Shown here: in pieces, positions 51,312 through 59,895 of the stretch
How the letters are laid out: the number at the start of each line of letters is the position of its first letter
How positions within the stretch are numbered: position 1 is the stretch's first letter
Source of the DNA: CAXMRP01 sp965216515
Lineage (GTDB): Bacteria > Pseudomonadota > Alphaproteobacteria > Rhizobiales > Afifellaceae
DNA length: 64,000 nt
Reading direction: 5' to 3'
Assembly (NCBI GenBank): GCA_965216515.1
Contig: OZ244173.1
Location: 2,480,001-2,544,000, forward strand
Notes under the pieces: generated by a model
Seen by the model: the letters and a program-made list of their open reading frames with translations, nothing else
Told to the model about the DNA's origin: nothing
Database searches by the model: none
Program-made: the position numbers and the translations under genes

Positions 51312-52529
51312 TCAGCGGCGGCGACCGCTGCGCACGCTAGCGCGCACCCGCCCGGCAACACGGCGCGACCGGTCGCTCACGCGGTCGGTCACCCCGAAGA
51401 GCTGTTGCGCGACACCCCGGCCGCCCGTCCCGAGAATGAGGGTCGCGTACCGGTCGGTATCCCGCCAGAAATGACGCAGCATCGGATGATCGGAGCCACA
51501 CACCGGGTCGACCCGGCGGACCGCCGGATCGGCAAGCCACGCGCGCGTTGCCGCAAGCATGAGCTGGCTCCCCGGCGAGCCGGCGGCTAGCGATTCGGCA
51601 AACGCGATCTTCCACGGCACCGCCTGTCCCTGGCAGCGGAAGCTTGTCATCGCCGCCGCAAGGCGGTTGCCGACCGTCAACACGTCGATCTGCGCAAGGC
51701 CGGCCGTCGAAAGGCCGATCACCGCGTCGCGGGCAAAACGGTCAAGGCGCGGCTGGTTGAGAAGCGCAGTGCCGGCACGCCCTTTCCAGCCCGCCGCCTC
51801 CAGCGCCAGAAAAGCCGCGAGCGCCTTTTTGACATCGGCAGGCGCGTCGAAGGTGCGGAACCGGACCGGTCCGATATCACCGAGCCGTCGGAGTTGGCGC
51901 CCCATCTCCTTGCGGCGTTTGGCGGATACCAGCGACGCGACCGCCGCATCCGCCGCCGCCGTGTCCCGGCATTCCGCCGCCGCAAGGATCGGACGGTCCA
52001 GCGAGCGGGCCATGACCTCGCCGCCGCCATTGCGGACGATCGCCTTGCGGATCGCCGCGACTTCCAGAACGCCGAGCGGCGCGTCGGGAATGATAAAGGT
52101 GCCGATGCCGGTCCGGCGCAGCGACGTGGCGAGAAGTGCGGCCACATCGCGCGCCCGCTTACGCGGCATGAGCGGCGTGCCGAGCGGCGCGAATTCGTGG
52201 GTCCAGACCTTCAGTGCGCCGAACAGCGGCCCGGCCACCGGGGGCGCGACAACCGGTGCGAAGAAGACCAGCTCACCGTGATCATAAAGCAGGGCCAGAT
52301 GAACGCGTTCATGGCCGAACGCGGCCAGCGCCGGCTCCAGAAATGCCGGCAGAAAGAACGGATTGGGCATTTGCCCGTGTTCGGCAAGCGCCATGATGGC
52401 GGCCCGGTGCGCGCCAAGCGTCTGCGCCGGCGCCACAATCAACCCGTCGCAAACGGCCTGTTCCCGATGCAATTGACGCTCGCCGCGCCACCCCGGTCGC
52501 TGTGCGACCATCGTTGCCGAAATTGCCAT
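51312..52529 (-). CDS. GNAT-fold acyltransferase of the BioF2/CelD type
   Basis: A 405-residue protein with the two-lobed GNAT architecture of the Acetyltransf_6 (BioF2-like) family. The first lobe (about 50-180) has PFFLPAFLEPALAAFG. The second (about 190-350) has RKEMGRQLRRLGD, FLALEAAGWKGRAGTALL and PWKIAFAESLAAGSPGSQLMLAATRAWL, the usual acyl-CoA-binding side. The family acts on cell-wall or polysaccharide precursors in other bacteria. It is followed by the cupin-like gene. The start ATG 52529 has no strong site. Confidence 0.82.
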   Translation of the reverse strand: MAISATMVAQRPGWRGERQLHREQAVCDGLIVAPAQTLGAHRAAIMALAEHGQMPNPFFLPAFLEPALAAFGHERVHLALLYDHGELVFFAPVVAPPVAGPLFGALKVWTHEFAPLGTPLMPRKRARDVAALLATSLRRTGIGTFIIPDAPLGVLEVAAIRKAIVRNGGGEVMARSLDRPILAAAECRDTAAADAAVASLVSAKRRKEMGRQLRRLGDIGPVRFRTFDAPADVKKALAAFLALEAAGWKGRAGTALLNQPRLDRFARDAVIGLSTAGLAQIDVLTVGNRLAAAMTSFRCQGQAVPWKIAFAESLAAGSPGSQLMLAATRAWLADPAVRRVDPVCGSDHPMLRHFWRDTDRYATLILGTGGRGVAQQLFGVTDRVSDRSRRVAGRVRASVRSGRRR

Positions 52530-52656
52530 GTCCCGTCTCCCACAACGGGTATACGCGACAAAAATTCCGGAGTTGCGGAAAGGATTTGTTAACCATTAAC
52601 GGTTGGCCGAACAGCCGGCCGCAATTGGCATCGCCCCGGCGTGCAGGGCCGGCGGT

Positions 52657-53259
52657 TCAGCCGGTTTCGGCATCGGGTTCCGTTTTGTCATCCGCCTTGT
52701 GCGTACCGGCCGAAAATCCGCCGCCATCCAGAAACGCCATTTCCGCCGGGCTGGTATGCCGGCCAAGGACGGCGTTGCGATGGGGAAAGCGGCCGAACCG
52801 CCGGATCACATCGGCATGGAGCTTTGCATACTGAAGGTACCGCGGATTGAGCGCATGGCACAGCCGCAGGCAATCCGCCTGATCGCCAATGGTCTCGGAG
52901 TGCTCCAGCGGCATGTAAAAGAACACCTTGAGGTCGGGATCGACCTTTTCATCGTCGCCGCGCGCGATCGCCTGACGGGCGAGTGCCCGCGCCTTTTCGT
53001 CCTGATCGAATGCCTTGGCCGACTGGCGAAAGAGATTGCGGGAGAACTGGTCCATTACCAGGATCAGTGCCAGCGCCCCGTCCGGCGTCTCGGCCCAGGC
53101 GTCAAGGGCGCCGGACGCCGCCATCTCCACCAGACCGTCGAAGCGCGCCCGGATCTGATCGTCGAATTCCGCACCGCCGGCAAACCATTTCTCTCCGCCC
53201 GCGTCCTTCCAGAAGGCCACCACGTCACCGGGACCGGCCGGCTGATTTTCACCGTTCAT
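52657..53259 (-). CDS. DUF924 family protein
   Basis: A 200-residue alpha-helical protein with the family pattern: DVVAFWKDAGGEKWF, FDDQIRARFDGLVEMA, GALALILVMDQFSRNLFR, FFYMPLEHSETIGDQ and RFGRFPHRNAVLGR. Its biochemical role is unknown. The start overlaps the stop of the acyl-CoA synthetase by four bases, so it is co-translated with it. Confidence 0.92.
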   Translation of the reverse strand: MNGENQPAGPGDVVAFWKDAGGEKWFAGGAEFDDQIRARFDGLVEMAASGALDAWAETPDGALALILVMDQFSRNLFRQSAKAFDQDEKARALARQAIARGDDEKVDPDLKVFFYMPLEHSETIGDQADCLRLCHALNPRYLQYAKLHADVIRRFGRFPHRNAVLGRHTSPAEMAFLDGGGFSAGTHKADDKTEPDAETG

Positions 53260-55055
53260 AACCGTATTTCACCCTTTTCAATGATCTCCGCCAATTGCCG
53301 ATCCACCGCCACATAGCTGCCGGTGCGCGGATCATCGAAATAGATCGGTTCCGACGCCTCCGTCGGGTCAAAGCCCTGTTTCACCAGTTCCACCTTGCGT
53401 TGCTTGAAGGTTCCGGTGATCTCGATCTCCTGCTGAAGGCGCAGGAACACCGGTCGGGCATAGCGGGGCAACTGGTTTTCGACATGGGTATGCAGCGCCT
53501 CCAGATCGATTTCGTCTTCCGTCACGAGCGCCGCCATGCCGGCCCGGCCATCCAGCGATCCCACCTTCACACCGTAGACATTGGCATCCTTGATGCCGGG
53601 GAAGATCGTCAGCGCCTCCGCGACTTCGGAGGTCGCGACATTCTCGCCCTTCCAGCGGAACGTGTCGCCGATGCGGTCGACGAAGTAGAAGTAGCCGTGC
53701 CTGTCCTTGCGCATCAGGTCGCCGGTCCGGAACCACTGGTCGCCGGTTGCGAACACGTCACGCAGGATTTTCCGGTCCGTCGCCGCCTGGTCGGCGTATC
53801 CTTCGAAACGCTGGCTCGGTTTCGACGGATCGTCGAGGATTTTCGAGATCACTTCACCAACTTCGCCGGGCGCGCACTTGATGCAGAAACCATCCGGGCC
53901 GCGCACCGGCATTTCCGTTTCGATGTCAAAGGCAACGACCTCGGTTACGAAACGCCGCTCCGCCCATTTGGGGATGCGCCCCACCGCCCCGACCCTGCCG
54001 TCGAAATTGAAGAACACGGCATTGCCTTCCGTCGAGGCGTACCATTCGAGGATCTGGGGAATGTGGAACCGGGTCTGGAAGTCGCGCCAGATGTCCGGCC
54101 GCAACCCGTTGCCGCAGGCCAGCCGCAGGCGATGTTTGTTTTCCTTGGGATGCGTGGCGCTGTTCAGGAGATAGCGGCACAGCTCACCGATATATTCAAA
54201 GACCGTGCATTCGAAATCGACAATGTCGTCCCAGAACTGGCTGGCGGAAAACCGCTCACGGATCATCACGCTGGCGCCGCCCACCAATGGCCCGCAAGTC
54301 GCGATAACGCTGCCGGTCGTGTGGTAGAGCGGAAGGCAGACATACATCCGGTCGGCCGGCGTCAGCTTCATGGCGGCGGAAAACCCGAACATGATCGCCT
54401 GCGTCCGGTAGTGATTCACGTTTGCCGCCTTGGGCATCCCGGTCGTCCCGCTGGTATAGATGTACAGGCACCGGTCGCGGGTTGTCAGGGCAGGGCGGTC
54501 GGGCACGGCGATATTGCCGCGGTCCATCCCGTCGAGCACGGGATCGAGCAGCGCCCAGTCGGCATTCTGGCCGCCAAGGCACCACAACCGCGGACCTTCG
54601 TTGAGATGAACCGACGTTGTCTCGAACGCATCGACAAGCTCCGCATCGATAATGATGTGTTTGGCATCGACAATATTGACGCAGTGGGCAAGCACCGGCC
54701 CGCGCAGGTTGGTGTTCAGCAGCGCGGCGATCCCGCCGGCGCGGACGATCCCCAGCCACGCAGCCATGTATTCCGGCCGGTTCGGCATCATCAGCGCCAC
54801 GCAGTCGCCCTTCGTGATCCCGTTCTCCATCGCCCAGCGGGCATACTGGTTGGCGCGTTCGTTGTATTGTCGGAAAGTCAGCTGTTCCTTGTCGGACAGC
54901 AACGCCAGCGCGTCGCCATATTGCGCCGCCAGATCGTCGGCGACATCGCAGAACGTCCGGTTGGGGTTCTTCGCCACCTTGGTGACAGGAGCCAAGGCCC
55001 GCAGCGCCCCCGACAGATACGCATACTCGCTTCGGATTCGGTCAAGAATACCCAT
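53256..55055 (-). CDS. Long-chain acyl-CoA synthetase (FATP-like)
   Basis: A 599-residue AMP-forming ligase. The P-loop is YIYTSGTTGMPKAA (about residue 200). The middle has LACGNGLRPDIWRDF, EWYASTEGNAVFFNFDG and the hinge-side FRTGDLMRKDRHGYFYFVDR. The C-terminal lobe has DTFRWKGENVATSEVAEAL and a Lys-containing GTFKQRKVELVKQGF. It matches the very-long-chain/FATP-type branch. It activates fatty acids to acyl-CoA at the membrane for oxidation or lipid assembly. It forms an operon with the DUF924 gene. Confidence 0.94.
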   Translation of the reverse strand: MGILDRIRSEYAYLSGALRALAPVTKVAKNPNRTFCDVADDLAAQYGDALALLSDKEQLTFRQYNERANQYARWAMENGITKGDCVALMMPNRPEYMAAWLGIVRAGGIAALLNTNLRGPVLAHCVNIVDAKHIIIDAELVDAFETTSVHLNEGPRLWCLGGQNADWALLDPVLDGMDRGNIAVPDRPALTTRDRCLYIYTSGTTGMPKAANVNHYRTQAIMFGFSAAMKLTPADRMYVCLPLYHTTGSVIATCGPLVGGASVMIRERFSASQFWDDIVDFECTVFEYIGELCRYLLNSATHPKENKHRLRLACGNGLRPDIWRDFQTRFHIPQILEWYASTEGNAVFFNFDGRVGAVGRIPKWAERRFVTEVVAFDIETEMPVRGPDGFCIKCAPGEVGEVISKILDDPSKPSQRFEGYADQAATDRKILRDVFATGDQWFRTGDLMRKDRHGYFYFVDRIGDTFRWKGENVATSEVAEALTIFPGIKDANVYGVKVGSLDGRAGMAALVTEDEIDLEALHTHVENQLPRYARPVFLRLQQEIEITGTFKQRKVELVKQGFDPTEASEPIYFDDPRTGSYVAVDRQLAEIIEKGEIRL

Positions 55056-55165
55056 GCGTGTTGCTCATTGGCGTTGGTCCTGCTGGTTGGTGCGTGTCGG
55101 GCTTGTTTCCGGTCCCCGATTTCCGATACTTCGGCGGATGCATAAACTACCATTGGTGGGGACAT

Positions 55166-55459
55166 ATGACGAGGCCCGGTAAAACGACCGGACGCGATGC
55201 GCCGGATCTGACCGGTTCCGCCGGGCGCGTGGAGATCGACGTGCGCGGGTTTCAGTGCCCGCTGCCGGTGCTGAAAGTGGCCAAGCGCATGGCGTCGCTG
55301 CCTGTCGGCGCCCGGGTCGTGATTCTCGCCACCGACCCGATGGCCGCGGTCGATGTTCCCCATTTCTGCAACGAGAACGGCCACATCCTGCTTCACCAGG
55401 AACAGGATGGCGGCGTCTGCCGATTCGAGGTGGAAAAAGGCAGCCGCAAGGGGCGCTGA
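55166..55459 (+). CDS. TusA family sulfurtransferase
   Basis: A 97-residue protein with the SirA/TusA signature DVRGFQCPLPVLKVAKRM, where Cys31 is the persulfide-carrying residue. VILATDPMAAVDVPHFC follows. ATG 55166 has GGTGGGG upstream; the frame extends further back without conservation. It relays sulfur, for tRNA thiolation or other sulfur transfer, in the cytoplasm. It is divergent from the acyl-CoA synthetase and convergent with the D,D-carboxypeptidase gene. Confidence 0.92.
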   Translation: MTRPGKTTGRDAPDLTGSAGRVEIDVRGFQCPLPVLKVAKRMASLPVGARVVILATDPMAAVDVPHFCNENGHILLHQEQDGGVCRFEVEKGSRKGR

Positions 55460-55480
55460 CGCTTTCCCGCCTTACCCGCC

Positions 55481-56779
55481 TCAGTTCGGCCGCGGCCGCG
55501 GCAGTGGCACGGCCGGCCCGGCGATCACCGAGGCGGCGACCGCGGCATCACCGTTGCCTTGCAGCGGCGCGAACGCCGCCGCCATGGTCGGCGCCACAGC
55601 GCCGCTCACCAGGGGCTTGTCAGTGGTGTCTTGCGCGCCGGCGGCTTCGGCGACCATCCGTTGCGGCCGCGCACGGGGCAGGGGCGCCACCCGCGCAACC
55701 CCCGTTGCTCCACCTGTATGGACACGGACCACCGGCAGGCTTCGCTTGCGGCCCAGTTTCGACCGCTTCAGCTTGCCGCCGCGGTCCACCATCAACAATC
55801 CCGATGCCTGTTCCCGATAGCGTGGCCGCGGCCCTTCCGCCGCCCGCTGCGCCTTGGTCTTGCGCACGCAAAGATGCGGCCGCATGTCGTAGGGCTGCTT
55901 GTACCGGTTGCCTGACGTCACGGTCTGAAGCGTCTTTCCGGCCGCGCCGGCCAGCAGGCCGCGATTAAAGCCGCGATTGAGCAAGCCGGCTGCAGCCTCG
56001 GCCCGCTCGACACCGTTTTTCGCGCCAAACACAACCGCGATCAGTTCCCGGTTGCCTCGCTTGGCGCTGGCCACGAGATTGTAACCGGATGCGCAGATAT
56101 ACCCGGTCTTCATACCGGTCGCGCCGCGATAGTACCGGATCAGCGTGTTGTAATTGGTCAGCGTCTTTCGGCCGATCCGGATCGCCGCGATTTCGAAATA
56201 GTCGCTGTACTGCGGAAATTCGAGCATCAGTGCCCGCGCCAGCACCGCCATATCCCGCACCGTCGTCACCTGCTTGGAACTGGGCAGGCCGTGCGGATTG
56301 ACGAACCGGGTCCGTGTCATGCCCAGCCTTGCCGCCTCCGCGTTCATCCGCGCCACGAACATCGCCTCGCTTCCCGCCACGGCCTCGCCCAGCGCCACGG
56401 CAATGTCGTTGGCCGACTTCACCATGATCATCTTCAGCGCGTTATCGACGGTCAGAAGCGTACCGACCTTGAATCCCATTTTGCTCGGCGGCTGGTTGAG
56501 TGCGTTCTGCGACACGGTGACCGCTGATTTCAGCGTCAGCTCGCCGGCCTTGATGGCGCGAAACGTGACCATCGCCGTCATCAGTTTGGTGGTCGAGGCC
56601 GGGTACCAGGGCCGGTTGGCGTCCTTTTCGGCCAGCACCGCACCAGTTGTGACATTCACCAGGATATGGGGGCCGGCTGGCGGGGTCTTGGCGACCGCCG
56701 CTCCGGCAAACAGGGCCAAAACAAGTGCGCCCGCAAGGCGCACCATGGCAAGTCGGCAGGAGCCCGCACGAAACCTCAT
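55481..56779 (-). CDS. D-alanyl-D-alanine carboxypeptidase (PBP5/DacC family)
   Basis: A 432-residue exported protein with a signal peptide (about 12-31). The serine-protease-like PBP motifs are SxxK (Ser62-Thr-Thr-Lys65 in YPASTTKLMTAM), SxN (Ser122-Ala-Asn124) and KTG (224-226 in GMKTGYICASG). The C-terminal 130 residues are Pro/Arg-rich and lack the usual PBP5 amphipathic anchor. It trims peptidoglycan stem peptides in the periplasm. Start choice is uncertain: 56,839 (GTG), 56,779 and 56,746 are all open. It lies downstream of minCDE on the same strand, which links it to division. Confidence 0.9.
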   Translation of the reverse strand: MRFRAGSCRLAMVRLAGALVLALFAGAAVAKTPPAGPHILVNVTTGAVLAEKDANRPWYPASTTKLMTAMVTFRAIKAGELTLKSAVTVSQNALNQPPSKMGFKVGTLLTVDNALKMIMVKSANDIAVALGEAVAGSEAMFVARMNAEAARLGMTRTRFVNPHGLPSSKQVTTVRDMAVLARALMLEFPQYSDYFEIAAIRIGRKTLTNYNTLIRYYRGATGMKTGYICASGYNLVASAKRGNRELIAVVFGAKNGVERAEAAAGLLNRGFNRGLLAGAAGKTLQTVTSGNRYKQPYDMRPHLCVRKTKAQRAAEGPRPRYREQASGLLMVDRGGKLKRSKLGRKRSLPVVRVHTGGATGVARVAPLPRARPQRMVAEAAGAQDTTDKPLVSGAVAPTMAAAFAPLQGNGDAAVAASVIAGPAVPLPRPRPN

Positions 56780-56911
56780 GGACAAGACATTTAGTGCATA
56801 CGCGCCGAACTTGCACGATCCGGCGGCAATTTTTTCCACCTGTCATCTATGGGCAACGCCTGGCGCCTGCGCCGGCCGCGATGTGGCCCGCCGCCCGGTC
56901 GATCCGAGCCC

Positions 56912-57187
56912 TCAGGCGGCACGCCCCTGGGTGGCAGGACTTTTCACGTCCGGTGCGGGAATTTCGATATCCACGGTCAGTGTCGAAATTGTCTCGCCGC
57001 GATCGGTGCGGACCTTCACTTTTTCCGGCGCCACCGTGACGTGGCGGCCGATGACGGCAAGGATTTCCTCGCGCAATACAGCGACAAGGTCCGATTGCCC
57101 GATGACCGCGCGCTCATGCGCGAGCATCACCTTCAGCCGCTCTCGGGCCAATGGCGCCGTCCCACGTTTTCTGCGATTGAAAAACAT
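56912..57187 (-). CDS. minE: Cell division topological specificity factor MinE
   Basis: A 91-residue protein. It starts MFFNRRKRGTAPLARERLKVML, the amphipathic membrane helix and the anti-MinCD region. The beta-dimer domain has LVAVLREEILAVIGRHV and KVKVRTDRGETISTLTVDIEIP. MinE releases MinD from the membrane by stimulating its ATPase. ATG 57187 has GGGGG five bases upstream; a TTG six codons earlier is less likely. It lies 14 bases downstream of minD. Confidence 0.93.
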   Translation of the reverse strand: MFFNRRKRGTAPLARERLKVMLAHERAVIGQSDLVAVLREEILAVIGRHVTVAPEKVKVRTDRGETISTLTVDIEIPAPDVKSPATQGRAA

Positions 57188-57201
57188 CCTCACCCCCTGT
57201 T

Positions 57202-58017
57202 TCAAGCCGCTTTGCGGGCAAACAGCCGGCCGAACAGGCTCTGCCTGTCACCGGGAATTTGCATGGGAACCGGTTTGCCGCAAAGCCGCATGGCCGCGTG
57301 CCGATAGGCGATGGCCGGGCCGCACTCGGGCGCCGCAACGGTCACCGGCATGCCGATATTGGACGCTTTCAGCACATCGCCGCTTTCCGGAATGATGCCG
57401 ATCAACGGCACTGACAGAATGTCGAGGATGTCGTCGATGGCCAGCATCTCGCTGCGTGCCGCCCGCGCCGGATCGAACCGGGCGACCAGGACGTGCTTGT
57501 TCACCGGTTCGCCCTTTTCCGCCCGCGCCGTCTTGGCATCGAGCATCCCGATGATCCGGTCGGAATCGCGGACAGAGGAAACTTCCGGGTTCGTCACGAT
57601 GATCGCCTGGTCGGCATGGCGCATGGCGAGCATCGCGCCGCGCTCGATACCGGCCGGGCTGTCGCAGATCACCCAGTCGAACTGCGCCCTCAATTCACCG
57701 ATGACCCGCTCCACGCCATCTTCCGTCAACGCATCCTTGTCGCGGGTTTGCGAGGCGGGAAGCAGCGACAGCCCCTCCAGCCGCTTGTCCTTGATCAAAG
57801 CTTGCGCCAGCTTGGCGTGCCCCTGCACCACATTGATCAGGTCGAACACCACCCGGCGCTCCGCACCCATGATCAGGTCGAGGTTTCGCAGGCCGACGTC
57901 GAAATCGACCACCACCACCGATTTGCCCGCCTGGGCCAGCGCGGCGCCCAACGCGGCCGTCGTCGTCGTTTTGCCGACCCCGCCTTTACCCGATGTCACC
58001 ACCAGCACCTCAGACAT
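57202..58017 (-). CDS. minD: Septum site-determining ATPase MinD
   Basis: A 271-residue ParA-type ATPase. The deviant Walker A is SGKGGVGKTTTTAALG (with Lys11 and Lys16), switch I is VVVDFDVGLRNLDLIMG, Walker B is DWVICDSPAGIERG. The C-terminus has the amphipathic membrane-targeting helix (DRQSLFGRLFARKAA). With MinC and MinE it keeps FtsZ rings away from cell poles. The order minC-minD-minE on the minus strand is the standard operon. Confidence 0.97.
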   Translation of the reverse strand: MSEVLVVTSGKGGVGKTTTTAALGAALAQAGKSVVVVDFDVGLRNLDLIMGAERRVVFDLINVVQGHAKLAQALIKDKRLEGLSLLPASQTRDKDALTEDGVERVIGELRAQFDWVICDSPAGIERGAMLAMRHADQAIIVTNPEVSSVRDSDRIIGMLDAKTARAEKGEPVNKHVLVARFDPARAARSEMLAIDDILDILSVPLIGIIPESGDVLKASNIGMPVTVAAPECGPAIAYRHAAMRLCGKPVPMQIPGDRQSLFGRLFARKAA

Positions 58018-58053
58018 GATATACTCCCTTGAACGCGTGTTGATTGACCTGGC

Positions 58054-58851
58054 TCACAGCGGCGCCACCACCATGGCCTGACCGTCGAGATAGACCTGGA
58101 CCGGCATGCCGCGCACATCGGCGCGAACATCGTCGGCGGTCTGATAAAGGCCGTTGATGGCGATCAGTTCGCTGTCGAACCGGCCGCAGAAAATGCGCGC
58201 GCGCGTATCACCGGTGGAGCCGGCGATTGCCCGGCCCTTGAGCGCCCCGTAAACATGGATCGAGCCGCCGGCGATCACCTCCGCGCCGGAGGCGATCGAG
58301 CCGACAACGGTGACATCGCCCTGCGGATAGATCACCGACTGGCCGGAACGCACCGGCTTGCTGATCAGCAGCGTCGCCGGCGCCACGGTTTCCGGCAATC
58401 CGGTCACGTCCGGCACCGGCGGACGTGCTGCTGCCGCGCCATTTCGGCCGCTGGCGCGGTGCGCGCGCACCGGTTCGTCACAGTCCGGTTCATTGCTGCC
58501 CGGATCGGGAAAATCGATCACGGTCGCGGGCTTCGCGTCCGGGCGGTTGATCGGCGCCAGCGGCGCCAGGTTCGGGCCGAGCCAGGCCGGGTCGATGCCC
58601 TCCACGCCGATCACGCGAATGGCGCGGGCCTGAATCTGGGCCAGCAATCCGGCCACATCGGGTTTGCTCAGGGACAGACCGGAAAGGTCCAGAACCACCG
58701 GGCGTCCGGCAAAGAAGCCCTTCGATCGCGCCATCCAGCGATCGAGTTCGGCAAGCCAGGTGGCAAGGGGAAGATCCGGCGCCAGGATGAACGCCAGGAA
58801 GGATCGGCCGGCAAGGCGAAAACCGCTGCGGGCCTGCGCTGACACAGACAC
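58054..58851 (-). CDS. minC: Septum site-determining protein MinC
   Basis: A 265-residue protein with an N-terminal FtsZ-inhibiting domain (about 1-105, including RPVVLDLSGLSLSKPDVAGLL), a Pro-rich linker and the C-terminal beta-helix domain. The C-terminal domain shows VRSGQSVIYPQGDVTVVGS, GAEVIAGGSIHVYGALKGRA and IFCGRFDSELIAINGLYQT, which bind MinD. It blocks FtsZ assembly where MinD is membrane bound. It is first in the minCDE operon, 36 bases before minD. Confidence 0.95.
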   Translation of the reverse strand: MSVSAQARSGFRLAGRSFLAFILAPDLPLATWLAELDRWMARSKGFFAGRPVVLDLSGLSLSKPDVAGLLAQIQARAIRVIGVEGIDPAWLGPNLAPLAPINRPDAKPATVIDFPDPGSNEPDCDEPVRAHRASGRNGAAAARPPVPDVTGLPETVAPATLLISKPVRSGQSVIYPQGDVTVVGSIASGAEVIAGGSIHVYGALKGRAIAGSTGDTRARIFCGRFDSELIAINGLYQTADDVRADVRGMPVQVYLDGQAMVVAPL

Positions 58852-58946
58852 GTCGACTCACTTTCACCCCAGCGGAGAGAATTGAGCGCGAAGAAGGTTA
58901 ACGAAGGATTAACGGCAGTCCGATTTCCATCGGCCGACGATATCGG

Positions 58947-59636
58947 TCATGCCGATGATGCCGGGGGCGGTGGTGTTCGCGCGCCGAAAATCGCCGAGCC
59001 GATCCGCACATGGGTGGCGCCGTGTGCAATGGCGGATTTGAAATCGGCGCTCATGCCCATGGACAGTTGTTCCACATTGCATGCCGCCGCCAGTTTCCGC
59101 AGCAGGGCGAAATGCGGCCCGGGCACATCTTCCACCGGCGGAATGCACATCAATCCGACGATGGCCAGCCCGTGCACCTCCCGGCAGCGTCTGACAAAGT
59201 CTTCCGCCCGGCGCGGATCGATTCCGGCCTTTTGCGGTTCCGCCCCGGTGTTGACCTGCACAAGAAGCTGCGGCGTCCGGCCCTGCTTTTCCATTTCCGC
59301 CGCAATCGCCCCGGCGATCTTGTCCCGGTCGATGGTGTGGATGACATCGAAGAGCGCCACGGCGTCTTTCGCCTTGTTGGACTGAAGCGGCCCGATCAGG
59401 TGCACGACCAGGTCCGGCCGGGCCGCCCTCAGATCCGGCCATTTGCCCTGCGCCTCCTGCACCCGGTTCTCGCCGAAATCGATCTGTCCGGCGGATATCA
59501 CGGGTTCGATCGCCGCCGTGCCGAACGTCTTGGAGACGGCGATCAGGGTCACGGCACCTGCCGGACGGCCGGCCTCCCGCTCGGCCGCGGCAATGGCTTG
59601 CCGCACGCTTTCAAGCCGTTTCGCCGCGTCAGTCAT
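58947..59636 (-). CDS. YggS/PROSC family PLP-dependent protein
   Basis: A 229-residue TIM-barrel PLP-binding protein. The cofactor lysine is Lys36 in LIAVSKTFG. Further family signs are IDFGENRVQEAQGKW, VHLIGPLQSNKAK, IHTIDRDKIA, LLVQVNTGAEPQKAGI, LSMGMSADFKSAIAHGATHVRIGSAIFG. It buffers PLP and affects amino-acid homeostasis, in the cytoplasm. ATG 59636 begins the conserved region; the frame is open further upstream. It is divergent from leuS. Confidence 0.95.
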   Translation of the reverse strand: MTDAAKRLESVRQAIAAAEREAGRPAGAVTLIAVSKTFGTAAIEPVISAGQIDFGENRVQEAQGKWPDLRAARPDLVVHLIGPLQSNKAKDAVALFDVIHTIDRDKIAGAIAAEMEKQGRTPQLLVQVNTGAEPQKAGIDPRRAEDFVRRCREVHGLAIVGLMCIPPVEDVPGPHFALLRKLAAACNVEQLSMGMSADFKSAIAHGATHVRIGSAIFGARTPPPPASSA

Positions 59637-59895
59637 TGCCCGCTTCGCTCGCCTCCATGTTTGCCGGTCGGCGCCATGCGGTTGGCCGGCATGGCCGCCG
59701 AGACTGCCGGCTAGCATGGGCATGGCACGTCAACAAGGGTGGCAATTGCGCACAACAACGTTGACCGGTCCCGGTTATTCTGGTGAAGGTCACGCCACCG
59801 TCGCACACCCGTCGCAAACGGCGGCCTGCCCATTGACCCGGCCGGGCCGCCAGAAATGGCCACCAGACAAGATCGCCCCACCAGACCGCCGAACC

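Noticed and set aside
53295..55145. 616-codon open frame on the plus strand opposite the acyl-CoA synthetase
   Set aside because: It is an antisense frame kept open by high GC; it has no family motif, while the minus-strand gene has a full set of ligase motifs.
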